DNA of 64,000 nt, taken from positions 11,300,712-11,364,711 of the forward strand of contig CM024759.1 in assembly GCA_014218235.1 (NCBI GenBank). Reading direction: 5' to 3'. The translations under genes were made by a program, and so were the position numbers. The stretch comes from Colocasia esculenta. Lineage: Eukaryota; Streptophyta; Magnoliopsida; Alismatales; Araceae. The notes beneath the pieces are model-generated. The model saw only the letters and a program-made list of their open reading frames with translations, was not told where the DNA came from and did no database searches. Shown here piece by piece: positions 1-9,932 of this stretch (positions are counted from its first letter, which is position 1; every line of letters begins with the position of its first letter).

Positions 1-1
1 C

Positions 2-760
2 TTCTGTGTTATGCAATGCGCGGATGGAGATAAGCTGTTACTAGTAACTTTCCAGCTGGAACGAGACGCCCGTGCGTGGGGGGAGTATGTGGAGGCCACC
101 AGAGCCGATGCACAATTCACATGGGACGAGTTCAAGGAGCATTTCAATTCTAAGTGTTTTTCTGAAAGAGTCCAGGAATGAAAGGCCTCAGAATTTGCTG
201 CATTGAAGCAAAGGCACCTTACAGTCGCCGAATATGAAGCACAATTTTCTCGATTGGCCCAATATGCCAATCACCTTGTCAGCACAGAAAAGATGAAGGC
301 GAGGTGATTCCTTAATGTGCTTAAGCCGTCTTATATTACTCAACTTGCACTGCTGGACATTCAGACATATGCTGAAATGGTCATGAAGGCTCAGTTACTA
401 GAGGATGTGACCGATCTCACTGATCGCATCAAAGGAAGACTGGTTAAGAACGAACCAGCATCTGGTTCCACAAGCAAGCCCACAAATGGCAAGAAGCGGC
501 CGTTCAACATCACTGGAGGGCCGAACCAGGAAAGGAAGCCCAAGATACCTACTCCCCGGAACACCAACAAGACCAACTGTGAGCACTGTGACAAGCCATG
601 TCACACTGCCGCTGAATGCTGGAGGAAAGCAGGCGCTTGTCTACATTGCGGAAATCAAAATCATCGCATTTTCGAGTGCCCCGTGCTAAAGGAACAAGAG
701 AAGGAAAAACATCAGATGGGACAAAAGAAGCCAGGTAGATTGCAGGCCTTACAGGAAATG
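2..760 (+). pseudogene. gag: Tekay 1 Gag (5'-truncated, two internal stops)
   Basis: Frame 2 is open from the window edge and encodes a retrotransposon Gag core, the nucleocapsid precursor that packages element RNA. Visible hallmarks are a TWDEFKEHF stretch near 120-150 and the VAEYEAQFSRLAQYA block near 226-270. Two consecutive CX2CX4HX4C zinc knuckles follow at about 577-682, the RNA-binding part. TGA stops at 179-181 and 305-307 interrupt the frame; the first fits TGG to TGA and the second CGA to TGA. An ATG-initiated ORF resumes at 317, but that ATG is internal to Gag and not the true start. The frame runs on into protease, as in Gag-Pol fusions of this clade. Confidence 0.85.
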
Positions 761-1677
761 GAGACCACCGAAGAAGGTGGAGTTGTCGAAGGTACTTTAC
801 CAGTCTTTTCCCAATCAGCATTTGTTTTGTTTGATACTGGCACAACCCATTCATTCATATCACAAGCATTTGTTGATACATTAAATGAAAAGCCTACATC
901 TATGGCATTTGAATTACCTGTCACTACCCCACTGGGAGAAAAAGCTCAACTGAATAAGTATTTTCCATTAGCTGATGTAAGGATTGGTGAACTCAATTTG
1001 AGAGCCGATCTGATCTGTATGCTCATGGAGGGCTACGATGTTATTCTGGGAGCTGATTGGCTATCCACATATGGGGATATCGTGGATTGTAGAAGAGGGA
1101 AAATCTCCTTTAGTGAATTCCCTAAATTGACCTTCACATGCCGTAGACACAAGAGGCACTTGTCTCTTGTCTCTGCTATAAAAGCACAGAACTTGATAAG
1201 AAAGGGTTGTGTGGCATTTCTTGCCACAATTATGGTTGAAAAGAAAGCATCCAAAATATCAGACATACATATAGTGCAAGAATACCCTGACGTGTTCCCC
1301 GATGAGCTGCCAGGTATTCCACCCGAGAGAGATGTAAATTTCTCAATTGATCTAACACCTAGAGCTACACCGGTATCACGCCAACCTTACAGAATGTCCC
1401 CGGCCGAATTGATAGAATTGAAGGAACAATTGATGGAATTATTGGAAAAAGGATTTATCAGACCAATTAATCTCCTTGGGGAGCACTAGTGCTGTTCGTC
1501 AAGAAGAAGGACAGATCCATGAGATTATGCATTGACTACAGGCAGTTGAATCATCTGACTATCAAGAACAAATATCCTCTGCCTCGTGTCGACGAGCTGT
1601 TTGATCAAATATCAGGAGCCAAATATTTCTCTAAGATTGACCTTAGATCAAGATATCATCAGATGAGAATTAAGGAT
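761..1677 (+). pseudogene. pol: Tekay 1 protease and N-terminal reverse transcriptase (split by insertion)
   Basis: The aspartic protease is recognised by FDTGTTHSFIS near 829-861 (catalytic DTG) and the downstream VILGADWL loop near 1037-1060. It would cleave the Gag-Pol polyprotein. The reverse transcriptase begins after a linker with EYPDVFPDELPGIPP and continues with VKKKD, LCIDYRQLN and KIDLRSRYHQMRIKD. A one-base frameshift lies near 1465-1488, between the RPI and LLGEH codons, so RT continues in another frame. The coding sequence stops at 1677, exactly where the Gag-only LTR element starts, and resumes at 9933. Confidence 0.9.
1673..1677. repeat. Left target-site duplication of the Gag-only element
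   Basis: AGGAT at 1673-1677 pairs with AAGAT at 9928-9932 with one mismatch. Five base pairs is the usual integrase footprint of Ty3/gypsy elements. One copy must be removed for the host reading frame to rejoin, which supports the assignment. Confidence 0.75.
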
Positions 1678-2925
1678 TGTAGACGCAAGATTTGGCCCAT
1701 CCCCGCGTGGTTCTATGGCCCAATAAGGCCCATTTGACCATTTGTTGACTTGCCTCGGGTCCCATGTAAACGGCAGCATCGACTGCCACTGACTACATGT
1801 TGGCGGCAAGCACCATGGATGTTGACTCATGTTGGCGTCCACCCATGTTGACATTTGCATGGGGTTGGTGGCGACATCGCTTGCCGTCAACCTGGTTTAC
1901 TTGGTCTGCGCAACTGCCCGAGATTCCAACCAACTAAGTGCCCTCTCCTCACCCATGCGGCGCTTGGGGCCGTTCCCAAAGGGCAAATGGGCCACCTTGG
2001 CACCCCCTTGACCCAGTAAAAATCCTATGTGGCCCCCTCTCATTGGTCCATGCTTAAACACTTGGATTGCCACTTGTACAAGTGTGTTTCTTCACACTTG
2101 AGCATCCAATGCCCCTTGGCTATGCCCCCACTGCCTATATAGGTAGTCCTTAGGCCTTCTAAGGAAGGGGGGAGGCTGGAGGAGCTACACCTTACATACC
2201 TTGAGGGAAGAGAGAGAAAGTGCACCAAAGTCTCCACTCTTTCTCTAAACTCTTTGAGCGTCCAGAAGGTTTCACTAAGTGCTGGAGGAGCCTACTAATC
2301 AGCCATCAACCACAGCAATGAGGATTATCTCCCTCTTCTTTCTCTCTTTCCCTACTCTCTCTCCTCTACTTTTGCATATTGCACACACACACACACACAC
2401 CCTAGGCACGTAGGGCACCTTCCTACACACCTAAAAATGGGTTTTCCAACCAAAAAAATGGAGGGAAGAAGGGTGGTCATAGTACTTGGCCACCCCTCTT
2501 CTCAAGCCCGCAACCGGTACGGGGCTCTCCTTTTCGATATTCTTCTTTTGTTTTGGACGTTTACCACACTTTCCTTAGTCTAATAGAGTTTCTTTTCATG
2601 GCAGGAACACTTCAAAGAAGACCGTGGAGCTTCTCTTCTTTGGCCGGCCGAAGAGGAGAAAGTTGGAACCCCACCATCGTCCGCTACGTGAGGCAGCATC
2701 ACCGACGTGATCATTCTACTTCCTTGGGCACAGGTAAGGCCCTGGCGATCACAACATCTCCCTTTCCTTTGCTGGTTTCTTTGTTTTCTCCCTAGTCAAC
2801 TCAGTCAACCGAGGAGTCAACGAAGTCAAACAACACCCATTCAACGCCAACAAGGGAGCGGCAATGTTCATGAACCTCTGGAGCAATCCATCGGCATCCG
2901 GGGTGGGCGGAACGGGGCGTCCATA
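1678..2925 (+). repeat. 5' LTR of Gag-only element
   Basis: It begins TGTAGACGCAAG at 1678 and ends CCATA at 2925, where the 3' copy has the canonical CCACA. It contains repeated TTGAC/GGCAA words (1744-1893), a TATA box (2136-2143), a CA microsatellite (about 2381-2400) and a CT/GA-rich leader. ORFs within it are chance ORFs. Confidence 0.9.
2136..2143 (+). promoter_or_regulatory. TATA box in 5' LTR
   Basis: TATATAGG lies in the middle of the LTR and is conserved at 9121-9128 in the 3' LTR. It is the likely core promoter, placing the U3/R boundary shortly downstream (inference). Confidence 0.6.
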
Positions 2926-2934
2926 GCTCTTCTC

Positions 2935-2952
2935 TGGCGATCGTGGTGGGAC
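2935..2952 (+). other. Primer-binding-site candidate of Gag-only element
   Basis: TGGCGATCGTGGTGGGAC starts nine bases after the LTR. It shares TGGC at the start and GGTGGGAC at the end with the much clearer site of the Tat/Ogre element (45783-45801, opposite strand). The middle is diverged. The primer tRNA cannot be named with certainty. Confidence 0.55.
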
Positions 2953-3623
2953 AAACACTGCTGCCATGGTTTTCAGTCTACACACAGGTATACGGCAAGC
3001 GATCCTGCCATCCACGCAGGTAAACGTCCAACCTTCCTATCGTTGAGTTATTCTTAGCGTCCATATGCCTTGCTGTTTACTCCATGTCAGCGTCAATCGA
3101 TCATGCCGTCTACGTTTTTCTGAAGAACTGAACGTCCATATGCTTGCCATTTATTTCCTAGAAGCATGTTTTTGGACTGTTTTGATTGATTTTATTTTTT
3201 GATTGCTTCTAGTTTGTTCTCTAACGGTCCTCAGTCACGGGGGGTCCTTACTTCTTCTCTGTTCTAGCCTCCCCACACATTTTAGGATAACCCCTCCTTG
3301 GTTCACAACCTTTTACTCGGGGATTCCCTCTCGGGTAAATCGGGTTGGTTCCAAGGAGAACTCTATAAGTCCCTAAATTCTGTGGATTCCATCATGGTAC
3401 GGGGCAAGAGGACCTTTACCCTCCCAGCTAGTTCGCCTATTCACCTGGGTTTGAGTAAATTTTGAGAGAACCAGCCGTTACAAGACTAATTAACACACAA
3501 CCTTAACATCTAAAATTTGGGGACGTTGTTTGATAACATTGTCTGATAGAAATTCATATTTCTCCTAATAATAGTGTAGTTAATCAACTTAACCATCCTA
3601 AAATCAGTAGGTTGTGTTGCTAA
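2953..3623 (+). other. Untranslated leader of Gag-only element
   Basis: This is 5' leader sequence between the primer-binding site and the Gag ATG. It holds no coding motif; short ORFs are not supported. TTGACGCC- and CGTC-type words recur near 3000-3120. Confidence 0.5.
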
Positions 3624-5078
3624 ATGGACTCTTGGGTGAACTCTGTCAACATGTCTAACAATCAGGCATTTGAGTATGATGACAATATCAATGATGAGTT
3701 TGTTGGTATGGTTAACACTAATGTTCAGCCCGAGGTGTTTGTTCAATCCTCTCAAGCTGATAATGAGGAGAGCGTGAGTTTGAGGGTCAACCCCACCTAT
3801 GCCCAAGAAGTTCAAGAAGACCTTGAATTCTCCAAACTCCTTTCCCGCTATTCACCCGAGGACATCATTTCAATGCTTTCCAAGCATACCGTCCGGGCAA
3901 TGACCTCTCCTTCCTCTCCATCTCCATCTCCATTTAATGCTTCCTTATCTAGGCCCATTCCTAGGCCGGTCACCCCATCCCGGGTCCCCATCTCCACTCC
4001 TATTTCTCCTCCCATTCCAACTCCTCCCTCTGTTTATTCACCCTATGTCCAACCCACACCCCCCGCTCAATCTGAATCCATCTCCCGGTCGGAGATGGAG
4101 GATCTTTTTAGGAAGCTCTTAGCTGAATCTTTGTCCCTCTCCAAGCCTCACTCTCTCCAGAACTACAGCAAGCTCCCCAATGCCTACTTTCCTTCGGGTT
4201 TCAAGGCTCCGAAATACCATAAGTATGACGAGACCTCCAACCCCCAATTCCATCTTGCCGGCTTCACCATGGATTCCCACCGATGGCTATACGATCGGGT
4301 CCTCTTAGTCCACCTCTTCCAACAATCGTTAGAAGGGGAGGCTTTGAGGTGGTTCACCGCCTTACCCACATCGGATCTTGTCAATTTTGACATTGTCTCC
4401 GAATGCTTCATCTCCCACTTTTCATACATGGCCACTCAAGTCCCTACACTTCCTGACTTGGTGGCGGAAAAGATGAGGCCGGATGAAGACTTTGTCACAT
4501 TCGCCAACCGATGGAGATCCATGGCTTCAAGGGCCGACATCCCCATCCCGGAGTCCCAAGCCATAACCATGATTGTCACCAATACCACTCCTTTGCTCCG
4601 ATCCATTCTGATGCTTAGTGAGTTCCCCTCCTTTGCACATCTTTATAACCGAGCTAGGGTGGTCCAAAATCAAATCAAGGACTCCTCTCTTCCGCCATTC
4701 TTTGAAGGGAAGCCCAAGGGATGTAAGGCTCCCGCGGCACCTACCACCGAGGGGGTGATCGTCGATGAGTACATTAATGCTTGCTGTCAGCCGTTGAGGC
4801 CTCCTAACAAGCCTTCCAACCCTCCTTATGAACCTCCCCATTTACTATCATATCCCTCGATGCCCTATTCAGCTCCTCCTCCATCTTCCAGCTATACTCG
4901 CCTCGGTCCCAGGAGATCATACTACCCTGCTCTCCCAGAATCCCTTGGGGACATTTTCTTCGCCCTCATGTCTTGCGATGCTATCCAGCCCCCACCACAA
5001 AAGGAAGGTGTGCATCCGAGTGCCGATACTTCAAAGTACTGTCCCTATCATAGGGCCCCCGGTCACGTGCCCTTCTGA
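3624..5078 (+). CDS. gag: Gag protein of the Gag-only element
   Basis: A 484-codon ORF starts at an ATG after the leader. An acidic N-terminus and a Pro/Ser-rich linker (residues about 95-155) precede a Tat-type Gag core at about residues 190-370. The core includes LPNAYFPSGFKAPKYHKYDE, then LVHLFQQSLEGEALRWF, and FVTFANRWRSMA. It would assemble virus-like particles in the cytoplasm. The C-terminus reads KYCPYHRAPGH and then stops. Related Tat Gags carry a further Cys to complete the knuckle, so this one looks clipped at its zinc motif. It is the only intact long retroelement ORF in the window, consistent with selection on Gag in cis or with a younger age. No pol domain follows. Confidence 0.8.
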   Translation: MDSWVNSVNMSNNQAFEYDDNINDEFVGMVNTNVQPEVFVQSSQADNEESVSLRVNPTYAQEVQEDLEFSKLLSRYSPEDIISMLSKHTVRAMTSPSSPSPSPFNASLSRPIPRPVTPSRVPISTPISPPIPTPPSVYSPYVQPTPPAQSESISRSEMEDLFRKLLAESLSLSKPHSLQNYSKLPNAYFPSGFKAPKYHKYDETSNPQFHLAGFTMDSHRWLYDRVLLVHLFQQSLEGEALRWFTALPTSDLVNFDIVSECFISHFSYMATQVPTLPDLVAEKMRPDEDFVTFANRWRSMASRADIPIPESQAITMIVTNTTPLLRSILMLSEFPSFAHLYNRARVVQNQIKDSSLPPFFEGKPKGCKAPAAPTTEGVIVDEYINACCQPLRPPNKPSNPPYEPPHLLSYPSMPYSAPPPSSSYTRLGPRRSYYPALPESLGDIFFALMSCDAIQPPPQKEGVHPSADTSKYCPYHRAPGHVPF

Positions 5079-8000
5079 ATAGTCCCAGGAACCTTCCGCC
5101 ATTGAAGAAGTACCTAGTAAAGAGAAGGGACATAAAGCCAGAGAACCGATCAAGCTAGGGGCATCCAGTCATAGCTCAACTCAATCCCTCTCCCGAATTT
5201 CCAAGCCATCCAATTCAATTGCCAAGCCTTCGCTAGTCCAGATCATTCTATCACCTATCTTAAGAGCAGCTTTGCAGACCCCCAATCCTCTCCTGTTGGA
5301 AATTGAATATCCGAGACCCATAGGGCATGGGGCCATTATTCCTTGGCAATTTACCTTCTTAAGGGTTGTTCTTCACGCTTCACAGGAAACCAAGCCAACT
5401 TTCCTTAGGCTAAGGTGCCATGTTAGTTTCCTTGTTAAGCTTGCACCCAGCTCATTCGCTGCACTGCTTGGTCCCCTTCCTCTTATCAAGTCAATGCCCT
5501 TAACTGTTCTTCGAGTCCTTCAATTTCACTCATGTTCGACCCTTTCAACAAAGACTCAAAGTGATTTTCTCTCCACTGAGTCCCCTACAATGTGCCTATC
5601 TTCCAAGATCAGGGGCAACCTTTTCATCCCAAAAAGATCCATCTACCTCCTTTTCAAACAGGGCACATTCAACGGGCACTTTGGCTACTTTGTTATCTGT
5701 GTTGGCTTTGGCTTCAAGGGGCATACCATTCTTTATATGGTCCATTGTCTATTCTTATACCAATTCTATATCAGACCATTTTAGGATGCTGGGATTTCTG
5801 TGATGGACAATTCAGCTCGGGCTTGGGGCACACCATTTCAACTCCTCACACTCCTGTCTCAGGGGCAACCCACGCTGGTGAGAAGAACTTCATCCCTGTC
5901 TCTATCAAGCCTAAATCCTTTCTTTATGCTTGAGGGAGACCCCAATTCACCCACACAGCCTAAGCCTCCCGACTTGGTACAGTTCACTCCTTTCCAACAT
6001 TTTCCCCATCACCAAGGGCACACTTTTCCCCCATGGACCATGTTGTTCGTTGCATGCTCCCTCATCCTCCCATTATTGTACGTCCCTTACCTAATCTTAC
6101 TCAATTCACATCTATCGCCATCAAATTCTTTCTTCTTGTCTTCCATCTCACCCCTCACCGTTATCATCCAAGGTGGTCGTGCGAGAAAAGTAAATATTGG
6201 TTTGCAGGTACCTCCTTGAGAGCAACTCTTCACTTGAGGCCATCCCACTTCATAAGGCTCATCTTCGACAATAGCTAGAAGGCTCAGGTGAGATCTCTAC
6301 CTAGGGGCATTCCGCTCGGGACGTTCCTACTCATTGTACATACCATTTTTTGAGTTGTTCAATTTATTTTACTTTTCTCAAATTTTTACACAAAACAAAA
6401 AAAACAAAAAATTATATATCCAAAAAAAAGGAGTCAATAGATTGGCAACTGTCATGCATCTCAAGTCACATGTTAAGAAGTAAGAGGCACTTGAGTGAAC
6501 CAAGGACCTTGGTTTAGAAAAGTCATGAAGATTTCTGTCAGGCGTCACAACCAAGTTTTTGGAGGACAAATCAACATACCCACACCACACATCTTAAAAA
6601 TTTGAGTTGTCACTCCAAGACAGTTATTTATCTCAAGACATAACAAAGGTTACAATCGTCCTTCTTCTTCTACTCGACGGATCAAGACATTCGGCACCCG
6701 TAAATTGTTGAGCTTAGCAGTCAAAACAACTTCCCCTAAGGTGAGACTAAGACACCAGAGCACGTGAAGAGGGAAGTGTCCCAACAGGCAAACAAAAGAA
6801 GGAACAAAGAAAAATCAATCAAAAGAAAAGAAAAGGAAAAGAGCCTGGTTGTGACCGTGCCTGGAGATAAAATCCCCCATCCAATTCAAAGCCAAATGCT
6901 ACAATGCCTGAGTTTTATCTCTAGCCGATTGCGGTAGGGCAATATGGGTGCTCGACAAAGTAGGGGTTGCCAGGTCCTGACCTTGGGATCCATGAAACAC
7001 CTCACCTTGAGCCCGTTAAGCCACACATGGCCAGGTTCTCTCATCCAATTAGCACCTTGCAAAAGTGTAGGGGCAAGCAAGTCAAAAAATTGACAGTCTG
7101 AAATCACCTAAAGGGGCATGTTGTCAAGACTGTCTCAGCTCATCAACTTAATGGTTTTGCTGGCCCTCTTGTGAAGTTTATCCCCTTATTCCTTCCCTTC
7201 TCCCTTGAGGATTCCAAACCTCTGAGGTGTCTGAAGGACACATTTCTGTTGAGGATGTCAGCTCATTTTTAAAATCACACTTCGTGTTAATCTGTTCACC
7301 AAGGGGCAAGGTTGTTGTCATAAAGAATCTCCATATCTTCCAATGGACCAATTTCTCGTTACTTCATCAGCCTCGTACTCTTTCATTGCTTAAAGATAGT
7401 TGCCAGGTGTTGACAGATGAAAAAAGAAAGAAAGGAAAAAAGGGGGGAAATCATTCAAGCACACATTGCACAAGTGCCCCTAGATGGCTTCTCAAATGCT
7501 ATGCTTCCTGTTTGATGCACTGGTATATAAACGTCAATATCGGTTGTCGTCAGTAAACTATTGACGACCGCATTGGTAGATGCCTACTCGTGTAGACGGC
7601 GCATCATGTTGACGTCAACGGCATGTTGGCGGCAGTCGATAGGGATGTTTACAGCTCAGGATTTCCAAAGCTCTATATGGTCATTATATTTCATCTTGTG
7701 CTTCGAGTTGTCTTACAGATATTTTAGCACAAGCCACGCTCCAACTTCAGAACACTCATGCGACCGTGAGTGTTACACAGGTATGTCTAACATGGGATTA
7801 TTCACCAGAGGCGAATAACTTGGTGACCGTGAACCCCGAGTTCCCCTTTACCAAAAACTATGATGGGTTTGCGATCTCTCAGTTATTCGTATGACCTTAA
7901 AATTTCCTCTGGTTCTAACTTGCATTTTAGATAGGAAACCCACACCAACATGCATTTAGGATTTCACTGCTAACATTTCTCACTAACAAAAAAAAAGGAA

Positions 8001-8650
8001 GATTTTCCTCAATCACTCTGTGGCTCCCCAGCTCAAGTGGCCTACCGGGTTAGCACCACTTTCTTGAATATTTAAGCCGATTTCGGGTCTTTGTTGCCCC
8101 CTTCGGGAACTTGTCCCACCGTGCATATCACAAGTAATCAAGCAGCCTTGTTGAGTTCATTTGAACATTTGCCAGTCATGAGCTTATTTCAAGACTTCAG
8201 GCTTTCCAAACATTGATTCCAGTTAGAATCTTTTGATAGTCCTTTGAGAGATCAACCAATCCCTTGTCTCCACAACCCTCTAAATTTGGACAGATATCCT
8301 AATTAGGTCAGCGAGCCCAGACGGACTCCGGTTATGAGACTACCTCGATTCAACCGTTATATTACAACTCCTTTGACTCAGACACACCAGAAACTAGTCA
8401 AAGTCCAACACGGCAACGCCAGGGACCCTAACGTTGGGTTGAAGTTGTAGTTACACAGGTAGATCACCCTCCCTCTTATCCTCATTTGTCTCTCAGACGA
8501 TTCGTCACTTGCTTCTAGCCTAAATCTTTCATATGGCTTGCTAGAATTCCTATCCTCGGAGATGGTCCCTTCTATCAAATCTCCGCATCCTTTGTTTACC
8601 GAGACACCAACCTTTCAGTCCGCTCTGTTCCCTTGCAAGATCGGATCTCT
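5079..8650 (+). other. 3' non-coding domain of Gag-only element
   Basis: This is about 3.6 kb without recognisable pol domains. ORFs at 5272-5784 and 5800-6219 have proline/serine-rich, low-conservation composition and no family motif. An A-rich stretch lies at 6390-6430. A second cluster of TTGACG and GGCGGCAG words occurs at 7527-7640. It takes the place of pol in an autonomous element. Confidence 0.6.
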
Positions 8651-8662
8651 CAGAGGGGCATT
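8651..8662 (+). other. Polypurine tract of Gag-only element
   Basis: CAGAGGGGCATT lies immediately before the 3' LTR and would prime plus-strand DNA synthesis. The GGGGCATT-TGT arrangement is shared with the Tat/Ogre element here. Confidence 0.75.
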
Positions 8663-9927
8663 TGTAGACACAAGATTTGGCCCATCCCTGCGTGGTTCTA
8701 TGGCCCAATAATGCTCGTTTGACCGTTTGTTGACTTGCCTCGGATCCCATGTAAATGGCAGCATCGACTTCCGCTGACTACATGTTGGCGGCAAGCACCA
8801 TGGACATTGACTCATGTTGGCGTCCACCCATGTTGATGTTTGCATGGGGTTGGCAGCGACATCGCTTGCCGTCAACCTGGTTTACGTGGTCTACGCAACT
8901 GCCCGAGATTCCAGCCCACTAAGCACCCTCTCCTCACCCATGCAGCGCATGGGGCAGTTCCCAACGGGCAAATGGGCCACCTTGGCACCCCCTTGACCTA
9001 GTAAAAATCCTATGTGGCCCCCTCTCATTGGTCCATGCTTAAACACTTGGATTGCCACTTGTACAAGTGTGTTTCTTCACACTTGAGCATCCAATGCCCC
9101 TTGGCTATGCCCCCACTGCCTATATAGGTAGTCCTTAGGCCTTCTAAGGAAGGGGGGGACGCTGGAGGAGCTACACCTTACATGCCTTAAGAGAAGAGAG
9201 AGAAAGTGCACCAAAGTCTCCACTCTTGTTCCCACTCTTTCTCTCAACTCTTTGAGCATCTAGAAGGCTTCACTAAGTGCTGGAGGAGTCCACTAATGAG
9301 CCATCAACCACAGCAACGAGGATCATCTCCCTCTTCTTTCTCTCTTTCCCTACTCTCTCTCCTCTAGTTTTGCATATTGTACACACACACACACACACAC
9401 ACCCTAGACACGTAGGGCACCTTCCTACACACCTAAAAAGGGGTTTTCCAACCAAAAAAATGGAGGGAAGAAGGGTGGTCATAGCACTTGGCCACCCCTC
9501 TTCTCAAGCCTGCAACTGGTACGGGGCTCTCCTTTTGGGTATTCTTCTTCTGTTTAGGACGTTTACCACACTTTCCTCAGTCTAATAGAATTTCTTTTTG
9601 TGGCAGGAACACTTCGAAGAAGACCGTGGAGCTTCTCTTCTTTGGCCGGCCGAAGAGGAGAAAGTTGGAACCCCACCATTGTCCGCTACGTGAGGCAGCA
9701 TCACCGACATGATCATTCTACTTCCTTGGGCACAGGTAAGGCCCTGGCAATCGCAACATCTCCCTTTCTTTTGCTGGTTTCTTTATTTTCTCCCTAGTCA
9801 ACTCAGTCTACCGAGGAGTCAACGAAGTCAACCAGCATCCATTCAACGCCAACGAGGGAGCGGCAATGTTCGTGAACCTCAGGAGCAATCCATCGGCATC
9901 CAGTGTGTGCAGAACGGGGCGTCCACA
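8663..9927 (+). repeat. 3' LTR of Gag-only element
   Basis: It begins TGTAGACACAAG and ends CCACA, and it aligns along its whole length with 1678-2925. Differences cluster in the first 60 bases, and a small insertion lies near 9226. Its TATA box is at 9121-9128 and its CA repeat near 9380-9402. Confidence 0.9.
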
Positions 9928-9932
9928 AAGAT
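9928..9932. repeat. Right target-site duplication of the Gag-only element
   Basis: AAGAT matches AGGAT at 1673-1677 at four of five positions. The Tekay 1 reverse transcriptase resumes in frame at 9933. Confidence 0.75.

Larger units (their letters stand above)
1678..9927 (+). mobile_element. Gag-only (TR-GAG-like) non-autonomous LTR retrotransposon of Tat affinity
   Basis: An 8250-bp element with two LTRs of about 1.25 kb (1678-2925 and 8663-9927), a primer-binding-site candidate, one Gag ORF, a long 3' non-coding stretch and a polypurine tract. No protease, reverse transcriptase or integrase motif is visible in the internal region, unlike every other gypsy element here. The LTRs start TGTAGAC. 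The polypurine tract (GAGGGGCATT then TGTAG) closely matches that of the Tat/Ogre element in this window (GGGGGGCATT then TGTGG). The structure fits TR-GAG elements, which keep gag but depend on an autonomous partner. The LTRs differ at several sites, so this is not a very recent insertion. Confidence 0.85.

Noticed and set aside
9928..9932. Alternative end of the Gag-only LTR at 9925
   Set aside because: Ending at CCACA (9927) gives a 5-bp near-match duplication and an in-frame junction; the other choice gives neither.
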